64,000 bases of DNA, taken from positions 1 to 64,000 of the forward strand of contig JBAZZY010000008.1 in NCBI GenBank assembly GCA_041658565.1, written 5' to 3'. The notes below the pieces were generated by a model, which was not told the DNA's origin, ran no database searches, and saw nothing but the letters and a program-made list of their open reading frames with translations. This document shows positions 32,885 through 40,913 of this stretch, in pieces. Source of the DNA: Actinomycetota bacterium (GTDB lineage: Bacteria; Actinomycetota; AC-67). How positions within the stretch are numbered: position 1 is the first letter of the stretch; each line of letters starts with the position of its first letter. The translations under genes were made by a program, and so were the position numbers.

Positions 32885-34117
32885 ATGCAGGTGTTGGATT
32901 TCGGGAATCCGTACCGACCCGGAGCAGGGCACATGCCTCCCCACCTGGCCGGTCGAGAACGGGAATACCGCGAGTTTGATCGCCTCCTCGAACAGCAAAC
33001 CATCCTTGAAAACCTAGTCCTGACAGGCCTGCGCGGAGTTGGGAAGACGGTCCTGCTGGACACGTTCAAGCCAAGGGCCATCAAACAAGGTTGGCTTTGG
33101 GCAGGGACCGACCTGTCTGAATCGGCGAGTGTCAGCGAGGCGAGCCTGGCGCGCCGAATCCTGGCCGACCTTGCTGTCATCACGTCCACGATCACGGTGC
33201 CGGCAACCACGCCCAAGGGGATGGGGTTCGGCACCGCCGCAAGGAAGACGACGGTTCCCCTGTCCCACGGAATCCTGGTGACGATGTACGACGACACCCC
33301 AGGGCTCGTTTCCGACAAGATCAAGGCCGTTCTGGAATTCGCCTGGCAGTACCTAAGCCAACAGGAACGACATCGCGTGGTCTTCGCCTACGACGAAGCG
33401 CAGAACCTATCGGACAACGCGAGCAAGGAACAGTTTCCCCTCTCTGTGCTGTTGGACGTGTTCCAGTCCATTCAGAAGAAGGGAATTCCCTTCATGCTGG
33501 TGCTAACCGGGCTGCCGACATTGTTCCCTGGGCTAGTAGAGGCCCGGACATATTCCGAACGCATGTTCCGCGTTGTGACGCTCGGGCGTCTGAACGAAGA
33601 AGAAAGCCGGGAGGCGATCTCAAAACCGGTGGAGGAGGCCGACTGTCCCATCAAGTTCAACGCCGCGTCGGTCACCACCATTGTCCGTGAGTCGGGGGGG
33701 TATCCCTACTTCATTCAGTTCATTTGTCGCGAGGTATACGACGTCTTCATCCAACAGATCGCCAACGAGGAATATGCAGAGGTGCCCATCGAAGCCATCC
33801 AGCGGAAGCTCGATAGCGACTTCTTCGCAGGGAGGTGGGCCAAGGTCACCGATCGGCAGCGACAGCTTCTGTGGGTGGTCGCAACGCTTGAACACGCGGA
33901 TGAAGAGTTCACTATCCAGGAGCTGGTAGCCCAGTCCGTTCGAAAACTCGCCAAGCCCTTCTCGTCCAGTCATGCGAACCAAATGCTTGGATCGCTAGCG
34001 GAACAGGGGCTGATCTACAAGAACCGCCTCGGGAAGTACTCCTTCGCAGTCCCCCTGATGGGTAAGTTCATCCTTCGGGCCTATGAGCCTGCCATCGACG
34101 TTTTGCGGCCTGCCTAG
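32885..34117 (+). CDS. AAA/STAND-like ATPase with C-terminal winged helix
   Basis: A 410-residue P-loop ATPase. The N-terminus reads NPYRPGAGHMPPHLAGRERE, then Walker A LTGLRGVGKTVLL (near residue 47) and Walker B RVVFAYDEAQ (near 165), followed by a sensor-like LTGLPTLF and the helical lid (RMFRVVTLGRLNEEESREAI, SGGYPYFIQFICREVYD). The last 90 residues look like a winged helix (DRQRQLLWVVATL, SSHANQMLGSLAEQGLIYKN). Similar orphan ATPases occur in prokaryotic defence and mobile regions, but no partner nuclease or protease is fused or adjacent. Codon use looks less GC-rich than its neighbours, suggesting transfer. Preceded by its own consensus promoter. Confidence 0.8.
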   Translation: MQVLDFGNPYRPGAGHMPPHLAGREREYREFDRLLEQQTILENLVLTGLRGVGKTVLLDTFKPRAIKQGWLWAGTDLSESASVSEASLARRILADLAVITSTITVPATTPKGMGFGTAARKTTVPLSHGILVTMYDDTPGLVSDKIKAVLEFAWQYLSQQERHRVVFAYDEAQNLSDNASKEQFPLSVLLDVFQSIQKKGIPFMLVLTGLPTLFPGLVEARTYSERMFRVVTLGRLNEEESREAISKPVEEADCPIKFNAASVTTIVRESGGYPYFIQFICREVYDVFIQQIANEEYAEVPIEAIQRKLDSDFFAGRWAKVTDRQRQLLWVVATLEHADEEFTIQELVAQSVRKLAKPFSSSHANQMLGSLAEQGLIYKNRLGKYSFAVPLMGKFILRAYEPAIDVLRPA

Positions 34118-34288
34118 CGATACCAGTCGCGAACCCGACTCGACCACCGGTTCCCGTCATCACCTGTCCAGCCCCTCGACTCGATCCTCGTCGAGACGCA
34201 ACGTGAAGCACAAGGGCGACAATCACATCCGCGTGATTCCGACGACAGGCGCGCGCGGCGATGGCGCGCGCTGAAAGATCGGTTGGAA

Positions 34289-34753
34289 CTAGTGGCCGGA
34301 CATCGCGCCGTCGGGCATGCCCGGCATCGTGTGACCGGACATCGAGTCGTCGGGCATGCCCGGCATCGTTTGGCCGAAGGCCGGGCTCGGGCTTGGCGCC
34401 GGGGATTCCTCCGCATCGCCGACGACGATCCTGCCGCTCTCTCCGGGGTGATACCGACATCCGTAGCCGTAGGACCGCGCGTCGGAAAACACCACGAACT
34501 TGCTCTGTCCCGGCTGGATATCGCCCACGTCCAACGAGCAGCCCAAGCAGGTCGCGGTGTGGGTCTGGGTCGTCTCGTTCAGGAATTCGACGCGCTGCCC
34601 CGGATCGACGTGCACGAGCGCCGGCTCGAACACCTGACGTCCGTCACGTTCGACAATCTTGATCGTGACCTGGGCCCCGGTGCGAGGCAAGGACATTACC
34701 AACGCCGAAGCCGCAACGACCACGGGGAGCATGGACCAACGCAGGAGTCTCAT
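34289..34753 (-). CDS. Secreted cupredoxin with Met/His-rich tail
   Basis: A 154-residue exported copper protein with a signal peptide (MRLLRWSMLPVVVAASALVM). The blue-copper ligands are visible: histidine in TQTHTATC (near residue 65), then cysteine and histidine in GYGCRYHPGESG (near 99-102). After the fold comes a proline linker and two copies of TMPGMPD..MSGH, a methionine- and histidine-rich tail suited to binding extra copper. It follows another cupredoxin gene with a 47-base gap, same direction. Likely carries electrons or copper outside the membrane; partner unknown. Confidence 0.83.
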   Translation of the reverse strand: MRLLRWSMLPVVVAASALVMSLPRTGAQVTIKIVERDGRQVFEPALVHVDPGQRVEFLNETTQTHTATCLGCSLDVGDIQPGQSKFVVFSDARSYGYGCRYHPGESGRIVVGDAEESPAPSPSPAFGQTMPGMPDDSMSGHTMPGMPDGAMSGH

Positions 34754-34800
34754 TGCCACGAAATCATAAGAGCGCCCGGGCGCGCGCGCGACTCGGCGAG

Positions 34801-35517
34801 CTACCGCGGCGCAAGGAAGCGCCGCCAGGTCAGGTAGCCGGCGCCGCTCAGCAACAAGATAAAGATCATCGCGACACCGGTCCGGCCAAGGCCGCCGCCT
34901 GCGCCGCCGATTCGATCCCCCGCGCCCAACGGCGACCCCTCGCCCGTAGGACTCGCAGATGCCGTCGGACTCGCCGAGGCAGAAGCACTCGGAGTCGGCG
35001 AGGCGCTCCGACTCGGGCGGACGGTGGGCGATGACTTGGCCGTACGCGTCGGAGACGGCGCAACAGTCTTTTCCTTCACGACGATCTGCCCGCACATCCC
35101 GCACGGCTGGCGGTTCGCCGCCAGGTTCGGGTTCGGCTTCAGCGACGGATCGCCGTGTGCCTTGCAGTAGTAGTTGTAGGTTCCGGGCTCGGAGAAGGTG
35201 ACCGAGAACGACCCGCCGGGCGGGATGCAGTCCGTCGGATTCACCAAGTCGGCGTTCGCGCAGACTCGCTGGGTGCGCGGCGACGAGTCGAACCGGATCG
35301 GTGCATCCGGGTACGCGGTGATCGTGTGATCGACCTCGCCCGCGTTGGTCCACGCCACTGTGTCGCCGACCACGACAACCCGGTACACCGGCGTAAAGGA
35401 GAAATCGCGCGCCTCCACTCCGTAGGTCGCGGCCGAACCGATCCCCGGCGCCGCGAGCACGACGAGTGCGCACGCCGCAAGTGCAGCGGCGACCCGCACC
35501 GATCCACCAGGTCTCAT
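34801..35517 (-). CDS. Membrane-anchored cupredoxin
   Basis: A 238-residue protein: signal peptide (RVAAALAACALVVLAAPGIG), cupredoxin domain (residues about 30-150), then a 60-residue proline/serine/alanine linker and a C-terminal helix (GVAMIFILLLSGAGYLTW) followed by basic residues, so it is tethered to the membrane. Copper ligands are the histidine in AGEVDHTITAY and the cysteine/histidine of YNYYCKAHGDP; additional CGMC cysteines near 148 could form a disulfide or bind metal. An extended loop carries CANADLVNPTDC. The ATG at 35517 begins the signal peptide. It is first of a two-cupredoxin operon. Confidence 0.83.
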   Translation of the reverse strand: MRPGGSVRVAAALAACALVVLAAPGIGSAATYGVEARDFSFTPVYRVVVVGDTVAWTNAGEVDHTITAYPDAPIRFDSSPRTQRVCANADLVNPTDCIPPGGSFSVTFSEPGTYNYYCKAHGDPSLKPNPNLAANRQPCGMCGQIVVKEKTVAPSPTRTAKSSPTVRPSRSASPTPSASASASPTASASPTGEGSPLGAGDRIGGAGGGLGRTGVAMIFILLLSGAGYLTWRRFLAPR

Positions 35518-35600
35518 CGCCTTGACACTATACGGTGAGGTCGAGTCCGGGTTGCCCCTCAGGGTAGGCCGCGACGTACAATCCCGCGGGAGGCAGAGCC

Positions 35601-35762
35601 ATGAGCGAGAGATATCGCCCAAGTCTTCGAGACGCGTTCGAGAACTGGAGCGAGTCCGACGCGCCCTTGTTCCGCAAGATCGGCCTCACTGCGCGCAACG
35701 AGTGGAAGAAGATTCGCACCGGACGCAATTGCTGCGGCAACATCGACGAACCAGGCTGTTGA
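35601..35762 (+). CDS. 53-residue cysteine-tail protein (CCGN..PGC)
   Basis: A short gene beginning at an ATG behind GGGAGG and ending at TGA. The product is 53 residues: a charged helical start (SERYRPSLRDAFENWSESDA), a basic middle (ARNEWKKIRTGR) and a cysteine-rich end, NCCGNIDEPGC. Codons have a GC-rich third position like its neighbours. Small proteins with a CCG..PGC end occur, as far as I recall, in several actinobacteria, without known function; three cysteines could bind a metal. It lies 84 bases upstream of the aldehyde dehydrogenase in the same direction and is probably co-transcribed. Confidence 0.65.
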   Translation: MSERYRPSLRDAFENWSESDAPLFRKIGLTARNEWKKIRTGRNCCGNIDEPGC

Positions 35763-35846
35763 ATGCGTTCCACCCCGCCGTCCGGTTCGGACGGTACCGA
35801 GCAGGAGGGCGGCTCTCCACAGTGAGGCCGGCATCGGGAGGCGAAC

Positions 35847-37352
35847 ATGCACGAGTACGACCTGTACATCAACGGCGAGTGGACCCCGGCCGCGTCGGGT
35901 GACACCTTCGAGACCATCAACCCCTCGGACGGCGAGGTCATCGGACGCGTTGCCAAGGGCGGCAAGGAAGACATGGTGCGCGCGATCGGCGCCGCGCGTA
36001 AGTCCTTTGACTCGGGCGTATGGGCCGACATGCCGCAGGCCGAGCGCTCGCGCCGCATGGCGCAAGTCTGGGAGGTTCTGACCGCGCGCCTTCCCGAACT
36101 CGCACAGATCGAAGCCGAAGACGCGGGCCACACCGTGCGCATGGCGAACCTGTTCTCGATCGCGCTCGGAGTTGAGCACTGGCGCATCCTGGCGGAGCTG
36201 GCCGGCACCATCGGCGACATCGAGCCGGTTCCGTACAACGACTACCCCGCGCCGTCGTGGGGCTTCGTGCGACGCGAGCCCTTCGGTGTCACCGCCGCGA
36301 TCACGCCCTGGAACTTCCCCTTCATCTTGATGATGTGGAAGGTCGCCCCGGCGCTCGCGACCGGCAACAGCGTCGTGGTGAAGCCGGCGACCTACACGCC
36401 GCTTTCCTCGCTGGCTTTCGCCAAGATCATCGAGGAGACCGGTCTGATCCCGCCGGGCGTGCTCAACGTCGTCCCCGGCGCCGGCGCGTCGGCCGGTGAA
36501 GAACTCGCCGCCAACCCGATGGTGGACAAGGTGGCGTTCACCGGCTCGACCGAAGTCGGCCGGCGCATCATGCAGGTCGCGTCCGGCACGGTGAAGAAGG
36601 TCACGCTGGAATTGGGCGGCAAGAGCGCGAACATCTTGCTCGACGACGCCGACCTCGACATCGCCATCCCCGGCGCACTGTGGGCAACGTTCTTGCACCA
36701 GGGGCAGATCTGCCACTCCGGCACCCGCTTGTTCGTCCCGTCGGCAATGCACGATGACGTCGTGGCGCGCCTGGTGGCGTTGGCCGAGACGCTCAAGGTC
36801 GGGTCGGCCATGGACTTCGACAGCGACATGGGACCGCTCGCGCACATCTCGCAACTCGAGACCGTCGAGCGCTACGTGCAACTGGGTCTGAAGGAAGGTG
36901 CGACGCTGGCCACCGGTGGCGAGCGGGCCATCGTCCCCGGTCACGAAAACGGCTGGTACTTCAAGCCCACGATCTTCACCAACGTGACCAACGACATGAC
37001 CATCGCCCAGGAAGAGATCTTCGGGCCGGTGCTGTCTGTGATCCGCTACGACTCGGTCGAGGACGCCATCAACATGGCCAACGACTCGATCTACGGTCTG
37101 GGCGGCGGCGTGTGGTCCCGCGACATCCCGCGCGCGATCAACGTCGCAAAGCGCATCCGCACGGGAACCGTGTGGATCAACGACTACCACCTGACCAACG
37201 CTTACGCGCCCTTCGGCGGCTACAAGCAGTCCGGCGTCGGGCGCGAACTCGGAACGTGGGGTCTTCGCGAGTACCAGCAGACCAAGTTCATCCACGTCGA
37301 CCAGGTCCCGAGCAAAGACCAGAAGTTCTGGTTCCAGATCCTCGGCCTGTAA
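35847..37352 (+). CDS. Aldehyde dehydrogenase (NAD(P)-dependent)
   Basis: A 501-residue oxidoreductase turning aldehydes into carboxylic acids. The catalytic cysteine is in HQGQICHSGTRLFV (near residue 290) and the general base glutamate in VTLELGGKSANI (near 256). Cofactor-binding GSTEVGRRI and the oxyanion-side ITPWNFPF are also complete. It belongs to the betaine/phenylacetaldehyde dehydrogenase branch, but the substrate is not clear. A DUF779 gene, a family often next to aldehyde dehydrogenases, lies 1.1 kb downstream, with the toxin-antitoxin pair between them. It ends at a strong terminator. Confidence 0.95.
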   Translation: MHEYDLYINGEWTPAASGDTFETINPSDGEVIGRVAKGGKEDMVRAIGAARKSFDSGVWADMPQAERSRRMAQVWEVLTARLPELAQIEAEDAGHTVRMANLFSIALGVEHWRILAELAGTIGDIEPVPYNDYPAPSWGFVRREPFGVTAAITPWNFPFILMMWKVAPALATGNSVVVKPATYTPLSSLAFAKIIEETGLIPPGVLNVVPGAGASAGEELAANPMVDKVAFTGSTEVGRRIMQVASGTVKKVTLELGGKSANILLDDADLDIAIPGALWATFLHQGQICHSGTRLFVPSAMHDDVVARLVALAETLKVGSAMDFDSDMGPLAHISQLETVERYVQLGLKEGATLATGGERAIVPGHENGWYFKPTIFTNVTNDMTIAQEEIFGPVLSVIRYDSVEDAINMANDSIYGLGGGVWSRDIPRAINVAKRIRTGTVWINDYHLTNAYAPFGGYKQSGVGRELGTWGLREYQQTKFIHVDQVPSKDQKFWFQILGL

Positions 37353-37368
37353 GGCTCACATCACCACG

Positions 37369-37394
37369 AACGGGACCGGTATTCCGGTCCCGTT
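37369..37394 (+). terminator. Terminator after the aldehyde dehydrogenase
   Basis: A perfect 11-base-pair stem, AACGGGACCGG with CCGGTCCCGTT, around TATT, 17 bases after the stop. Confidence 0.88.
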
Positions 37395-37508
37395 CGCTTG
37401 TGGACGTCCGGGGAGAACGTGGAGAGGGTTGTCGGCGATCACCGGTACAGCCCCCACTGCACCAACTCGTGGCACAATCCACATAGGCACCGCCCTAACA
37501 GGAGGCTC

Positions 37509-37826
37509 GTGGATCACTCAGGCATCCTCAAGGAGAACGCCGAGGAGTTGGCGAACGCATGCCGACGACATCGGGTCCACCGCCTGACGCTTTTCGGTTC
37601 GGCGGCGGTTGGCGCGTTTGATCCGGCCACCAGCGATTTCGATCTGCTGGTCGAGTTCGAGCCGATGAGTTCCTCCGATCGCGCGAACCACTTCTTCGGG
37701 CTCCAGGAGGATCTCGAAGAACTCCTTGGTGCGCCCGTGGACCTCGTCGAACCCAGCGCGATACGAAACCCCTACTTCACGCGGGCGATCGAGCCGACTC
37801 TGCGCGTTCTGTATGAAGCCGCTTGA
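37509..37826 (+). CDS. mntA: MNT-type nucleotidyltransferase antitoxin
   Basis: A 105-residue minimal nucleotidyltransferase. The active site GSAAVGAFDPATSDFDLLV contains the GSxxxG plus SDxDLLV pattern with both metal-binding aspartates. In MntA-HepT modules this enzyme adds AMP to the toxin and inactivates it. The GTG at 37509 is chosen because AGGAGG stands just before it; a longer frame has no ribosome site. It overlaps the hepT start by 14 bases. A possible -10 (CACAAT) is at 37473. Confidence 0.88.
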   Translation: MDHSGILKENAEELANACRRHRVHRLTLFGSAAVGAFDPATSDFDLLVEFEPMSSSDRANHFFGLQEDLEELLGAPVDLVEPSAIRNPYFTRAIEPTLRVLYEAA

Positions 37827-38169
37827 GGTTCGCAAGTACCTGTTCGACATCCTCCAGGCCTGTGAGTTGTTGGTCAGGTTCACAGAAGGCAAGACGCTCG
37901 CCGAGTATCTCCAGGATCCCATGATGCGATCCGCCGTCGAGCGGCAATTCGAGATCGTCGGCGAAGCCCTGGCGGGAGCACTGCGTATCGATCCTTCGGT
38001 AGCCTCCGCAGTCAGCGATGCCCACCGCGTCGTCGCTTTCCGAAACCGCCTGATCCACGGTTATGCCTTCGTCTCGGACGAGGTCGTGTGGGGGGTCCTG
38101 GAGAACAACCTTTCGACGCTCCGCCACGAAGTAGCGACGCTCTTGGGGACGCCCGGACAGGACGAGTAG
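37813..38169 (+). CDS. hepT: HepT toxin (DUF86, HEPN ribonuclease)
   Basis: A 118-residue HEPN-family protein, all helical. The catalytic RX4-6H motif is present as RNRLIH within VAFRNRLIHGY, and the tyrosine two residues later is the position that MntA adenylylates in studied pairs. The start MKPLEVRKYLFDILQACE is typical. It probably cleaves tRNA or mRNA when not modified. Translation is coupled to mntA by the overlap. All motifs are intact, unlike the relic at 29558. Confidence 0.88.
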   Translation: MKPLEVRKYLFDILQACELLVRFTEGKTLAEYLQDPMMRSAVERQFEIVGEALAGALRIDPSVASAVSDAHRVVAFRNRLIHGYAFVSDEVVWGVLENNLSTLRHEVATLLGTPGQDE

Positions 38170-38245
38170 GGTTGCATTCTTGTGGCACCGGGACGCGCAA
38201 AGCGCGTGTCCCCAGCGCGGGCTTCCTTGGGCAGCAGCGCGGCGC

Positions 38246-38404
38246 GTGGTGGTGCACCTGGTCGCCAGGATCGACCGCAAGGTCTGGGACGCTAAGCCGG
38301 TGAGCGTCCTGACCTCCCTCCGCACTGCGACCAACAAGGGCGAGTACAAGGGAATCAAGGCCGTGATGCGTGGCGGCGAGACATGCCTCGTCCGGGAGAA
38401 GTAG
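38246..38404 (+). pseudogene. Short coding remnant of unknown origin
   Basis: A 52-residue frame from a GTG with strongly GC-rich third positions, reading HLVARIDRKVWDAKPVSVLT and ending EYKGIKAVMRGGETCLVREK. There is no ribosome site and no recognised domain, and the coding character fades upstream, where the frame becomes cysteine/proline-rich. It looks like the C-terminal end of a lost gene beside the toxin pair. It could also be a real small protein. Confidence 0.35.
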
Positions 38405-38470
38405 AACATGCGGCGACATCGCCTCTTGACTTAATAACGAAGGCGGGGGTCGCATTCCGCCCATCGCCCA

Positions 38471-38476
38471 TACAAT
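38471..38476 (+). promoter_or_regulatory. -10 box of the DUF779 gene
   Basis: TACAAT lies seven bases before the GTG start at 38483, so the transcript would begin at or next to the start codon: a leaderless mRNA. No clear -35 is visible. Confidence 0.5.
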
Positions 38477-38482
38477 ACGATC

Positions 38483-38818
38483 GTGAAGATCTCGGTCACG
38501 TCCTTTGCCGCGGAGTCGGTTCGGCGCGTGCGCGAGGGGGGACGCACGAATCTGGTGATGGTGATCTCCAGCGGGTGCTGCGATTCGACTGCGCCGTTCT
38601 TGTACGACAACTACGTCCCAGAGGCGACTTCTGAGCCGGTCGGCGAGATCGAGGGTATTCCCGTCCTTGCGCCGGAGTGGATCCGCAAACTCTACGACGG
38701 GGATTCCGAACTGACGGTCGACGCCATCGAAAGCCCCGCCGAGGACTCGCTATCGCTCGAGAGCGATTTGGGTCGGCGCTTCGTGCTGCGCGCGCCGGGT
38801 AACTCAGGCCTCGGGTAG
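38483..38818 (+). CDS. DUF779 protein
   Basis: A 111-residue protein of the DUF779 family: the signature SSGCCDSTAPFLYDN occurs near residue 28 and the end SLESDLGRRFVLRA near 92. The family is nearly always encoded close to aldehyde dehydrogenases or alcohol dehydrogenases and is thought to assist them; the conserved cysteine pair may bind metal. Here the dehydrogenase is 1.1 kb upstream, separated by the MntA-HepT module. The GTG start has a -10 box placed for a leaderless transcript. Confidence 0.82.
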   Translation: MKISVTSFAAESVRRVREGGRTNLVMVISSGCCDSTAPFLYDNYVPEATSEPVGEIEGIPVLAPEWIRKLYDGDSELTVDAIESPAEDSLSLESDLGRRFVLRAPGNSGLG

Positions 38819-38840
38819 CGCAGCGTCACCGGGCGCTACG

Positions 38841-39695
38841 ATGCGCGCGATGTCCTCGACCGAAGACCACTCTGCCTCCCCGCTGGGGTTCACCGGTGAG
38901 CGCGTTCTACCCGACGAGCCCGAGTGGGCTTGGTGTTTTCAGGCACACAAGTTCGGCTACGACGATTTGGCCGCGCGCATCTTGCCCGGCGCGCGCGTGC
39001 TCGATGTCGGCTGCGGCGAAGGCTACGGCGCCGAACTTCTCGCACGGCGCGCGCGCCTGGTGATCGCCTGCGACTACTCGTTCGAGGCCGTCTCGCATGC
39101 GCGCGCGCGCTACACCGACGCGCGCGTGCGCTGGGTCGCGTGCGATGCGCAACGACTGCCTTTCGCGCCCGGTTCGTTCGACGTCGTGAGTTCGCTGCAA
39201 GTGATCGAGCACTTCGCCGACACCGCCGCGCACCTGGCGGGCGTCGCACGCACGCTTGTTCCCGACGGCTGGCATTACGTCGCCACGCCCAACATCGACC
39301 TCATGAGTGAGGCCGAGCGCGACAACCCGTACCACCTGCGCGACTTCACAGTCCCGGAATTGCGCCGGGTGCTCACCGAACACTTCGCCGAAGTCGAGAT
39401 CCTTGGGATGTTCTACCGCGAGGAGTCGCCGCGCGTGCGCGCGATGCGCGCGGCCGAGGCCGACGAGGACGCGGTGCGCCCCAAACTCGAGCGCGCCGAA
39501 CGGCTGCTTGCGCGGATCCGCCCGACGGCTTTGCGGGTGCGCCTGCGACCGCTCGTGCGCGCGCTCACAGGCGTACCGCGGGTCGACGCGGACGCGGCGC
39601 GCAATGCGGTCCTTGCCGATGACTTCGAGGCGCGCGCGCCCGCCGAAGAAAGCTTCTGCCTAATAGGCCTCGCGCGCCGGCCACACCGCGTTTGA
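38841..39695 (+). CDS. SAM-dependent methyltransferase
   Basis: A 284-residue class I methyltransferase. Motif I VLDVGCGEGYG (near residue 51) binds S-adenosylmethionine, followed by acidic CDYSFEA, motif II-like FDVVSSLQVIEHF and LVPDGWHYVATPN. The N-terminal segment FTGERVLPDEPEW and the HLRDFTVPELRRVL part are common in methyltransferases acting on glycans or cell-surface lipids in actinobacteria, so a small-molecule or sugar substrate is likely. An in-frame ATG nine bases later is an alternative start. Its end overlaps the end of the convergent GT87-like gene by 36 bases. Confidence 0.85.
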   Translation: MRAMSSTEDHSASPLGFTGERVLPDEPEWAWCFQAHKFGYDDLAARILPGARVLDVGCGEGYGAELLARRARLVIACDYSFEAVSHARARYTDARVRWVACDAQRLPFAPGSFDVVSSLQVIEHFADTAAHLAGVARTLVPDGWHYVATPNIDLMSEAERDNPYHLRDFTVPELRRVLTEHFAEVEILGMFYREESPRVRAMRAAEADEDAVRPKLERAERLLARIRPTALRVRLRPLVRALTGVPRVDADAARNAVLADDFEARAPAEESFCLIGLARRPHRV

Positions 39696-40913
39696 CTGCG
39701 GCGGCAGATCTTCGACGTTCTCCTCGGCGCGACGTGACAACCACAGGAGCCACGCGAGCACCGCGTAGCGCACCCACACTGCCGCTTCGGTAAGCGTCAA
39801 GCGCAAGGCGGGATCACCCGCACTCAGAGGTGGGGCGGCAAGGAAGTACGCGCTGATCGCGAACCACACGGCCGCATCGGTAACGGCGAACGCCGCGAAT
39901 GCATACCAAGGCATGCGCAACAGAACGAAGAACGGCAAGATCCACAACGAGTACTGCGGCGAGTAGACCTTCGCGGTCAGCAAGAAGATCACGAGAAGAC
40001 CGAACGCAGCCGCATAGGGTCGCTGATGTTCTCGTTTCGCCTCGGCGCGAAGCAACAGCAACGCGCCTGCCGCGAACAGCAGTCCCGAAAGCACGCTGGT
40101 CGCTCTCGGATACGTGTCCGACCAGAAACTCCCCCCAAACAGCCCCGAGAGATGCCGGTAAAGGAAGTACCAACTGGTTTCGAAGTTTGGGAACCTCGTG
40201 GATTGAAACTTCCACGCGAACGCCCACCCGGTCGGATTCCACAGAAGCACCGGAAGGTTCGCCGCCGCGAAGATGCCGGCCGCCCATGCAATCATCCCGA
40301 CGGGAGGTCGGCCGCGCTGTCTCCAGCGCGCAAGCGCGAGCGCCGGCAGGATGAGCCCTGGGAACAACTTCGCGGCAGCACCGAGCCCCAGCAGTGCTCC
40401 GGCGGTTCGATCGGCGCGCGCCCGAAACGCATACAGCCCGCCCACCATCGCCGCCACAGCGAGCAAGTCCCAGTTGTGGAACGCGTAAAGCACCACAGCG
40501 GGTGCGAGCGCAAAGAAGAACACGCGGCGCCGGTCGCGCGCCAGCGCCGCGAGCAGTCCGGCGGCGGCGAGTCCTGCGGCGGCGAGTCCTGCGGCGTTCG
40601 CCCGGAAGAACTCCTGTCCGCCGTGAACAACCTGCGCAATGGCTCCGACGAAGTAGCCGGTTACAACGGGGTATTCGAGGTCTCCGTCACCGCCGGTGTC
40701 CATCACGCCGTCGCCGTGAATGTAGGGAAACACGCGATCCTGAAGGCCGCGGAAGAAGTACAACGCGAACACGTCGTTGTAGCAGGACGTGCGGTACTGG
40801 TAACCGTCCCACTGGTGCGTCGTGCAGCGATCCTTCAGCAGCAGCCCGCCGAGCAGCGCAAGGGTCGTGGCAGCGAGCGCCGCTGAAACGGTGATCTTCT
40901 TAGTTCTTTCCAC
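39660..40913 (-). CDS. GT87-like polyprenyl-dependent mannosyltransferase
   Basis: A 417-residue integral membrane protein with about ten helices and the GT87 (DUF2029) hallmark LGAAAKLFPGLILPALALA near the middle; an acidic residue in the first loop (HQWDGYQYRTSCYNDV, GDLEYPVVTGYF) is the probable catalytic site. Family members move mannose or arabinose from polyprenyl phosphate onto lipomannan-type glycans outside the membrane. The equivalent M. tuberculosis gene is Rv0051, also after ponA1. The GTG at 40913 overlaps the PBP stop and follows AAGGAG; a longer frame from 40940 is less likely. Confidence 0.82.
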   Translation of the reverse strand: MERTKKITVSAALAATTLALLGGLLLKDRCTTHQWDGYQYRTSCYNDVFALYFFRGLQDRVFPYIHGDGVMDTGGDGDLEYPVVTGYFVGAIAQVVHGGQEFFRANAAGLAAAGLAAAGLLAALARDRRRVFFFALAPAVVLYAFHNWDLLAVAAMVGGLYAFRARADRTAGALLGLGAAAKLFPGLILPALALARWRQRGRPPVGMIAWAAGIFAAANLPVLLWNPTGWAFAWKFQSTRFPNFETSWYFLYRHLSGLFGGSFWSDTYPRATSVLSGLLFAAGALLLLRAEAKREHQRPYAAAFGLLVIFLLTAKVYSPQYSLWILPFFVLLRMPWYAFAAFAVTDAAVWFAISAYFLAAPPLSAGDPALRLTLTEAAVWVRYAVLAWLLWLSRRAEENVEDLPPQSNAVWPAREAY

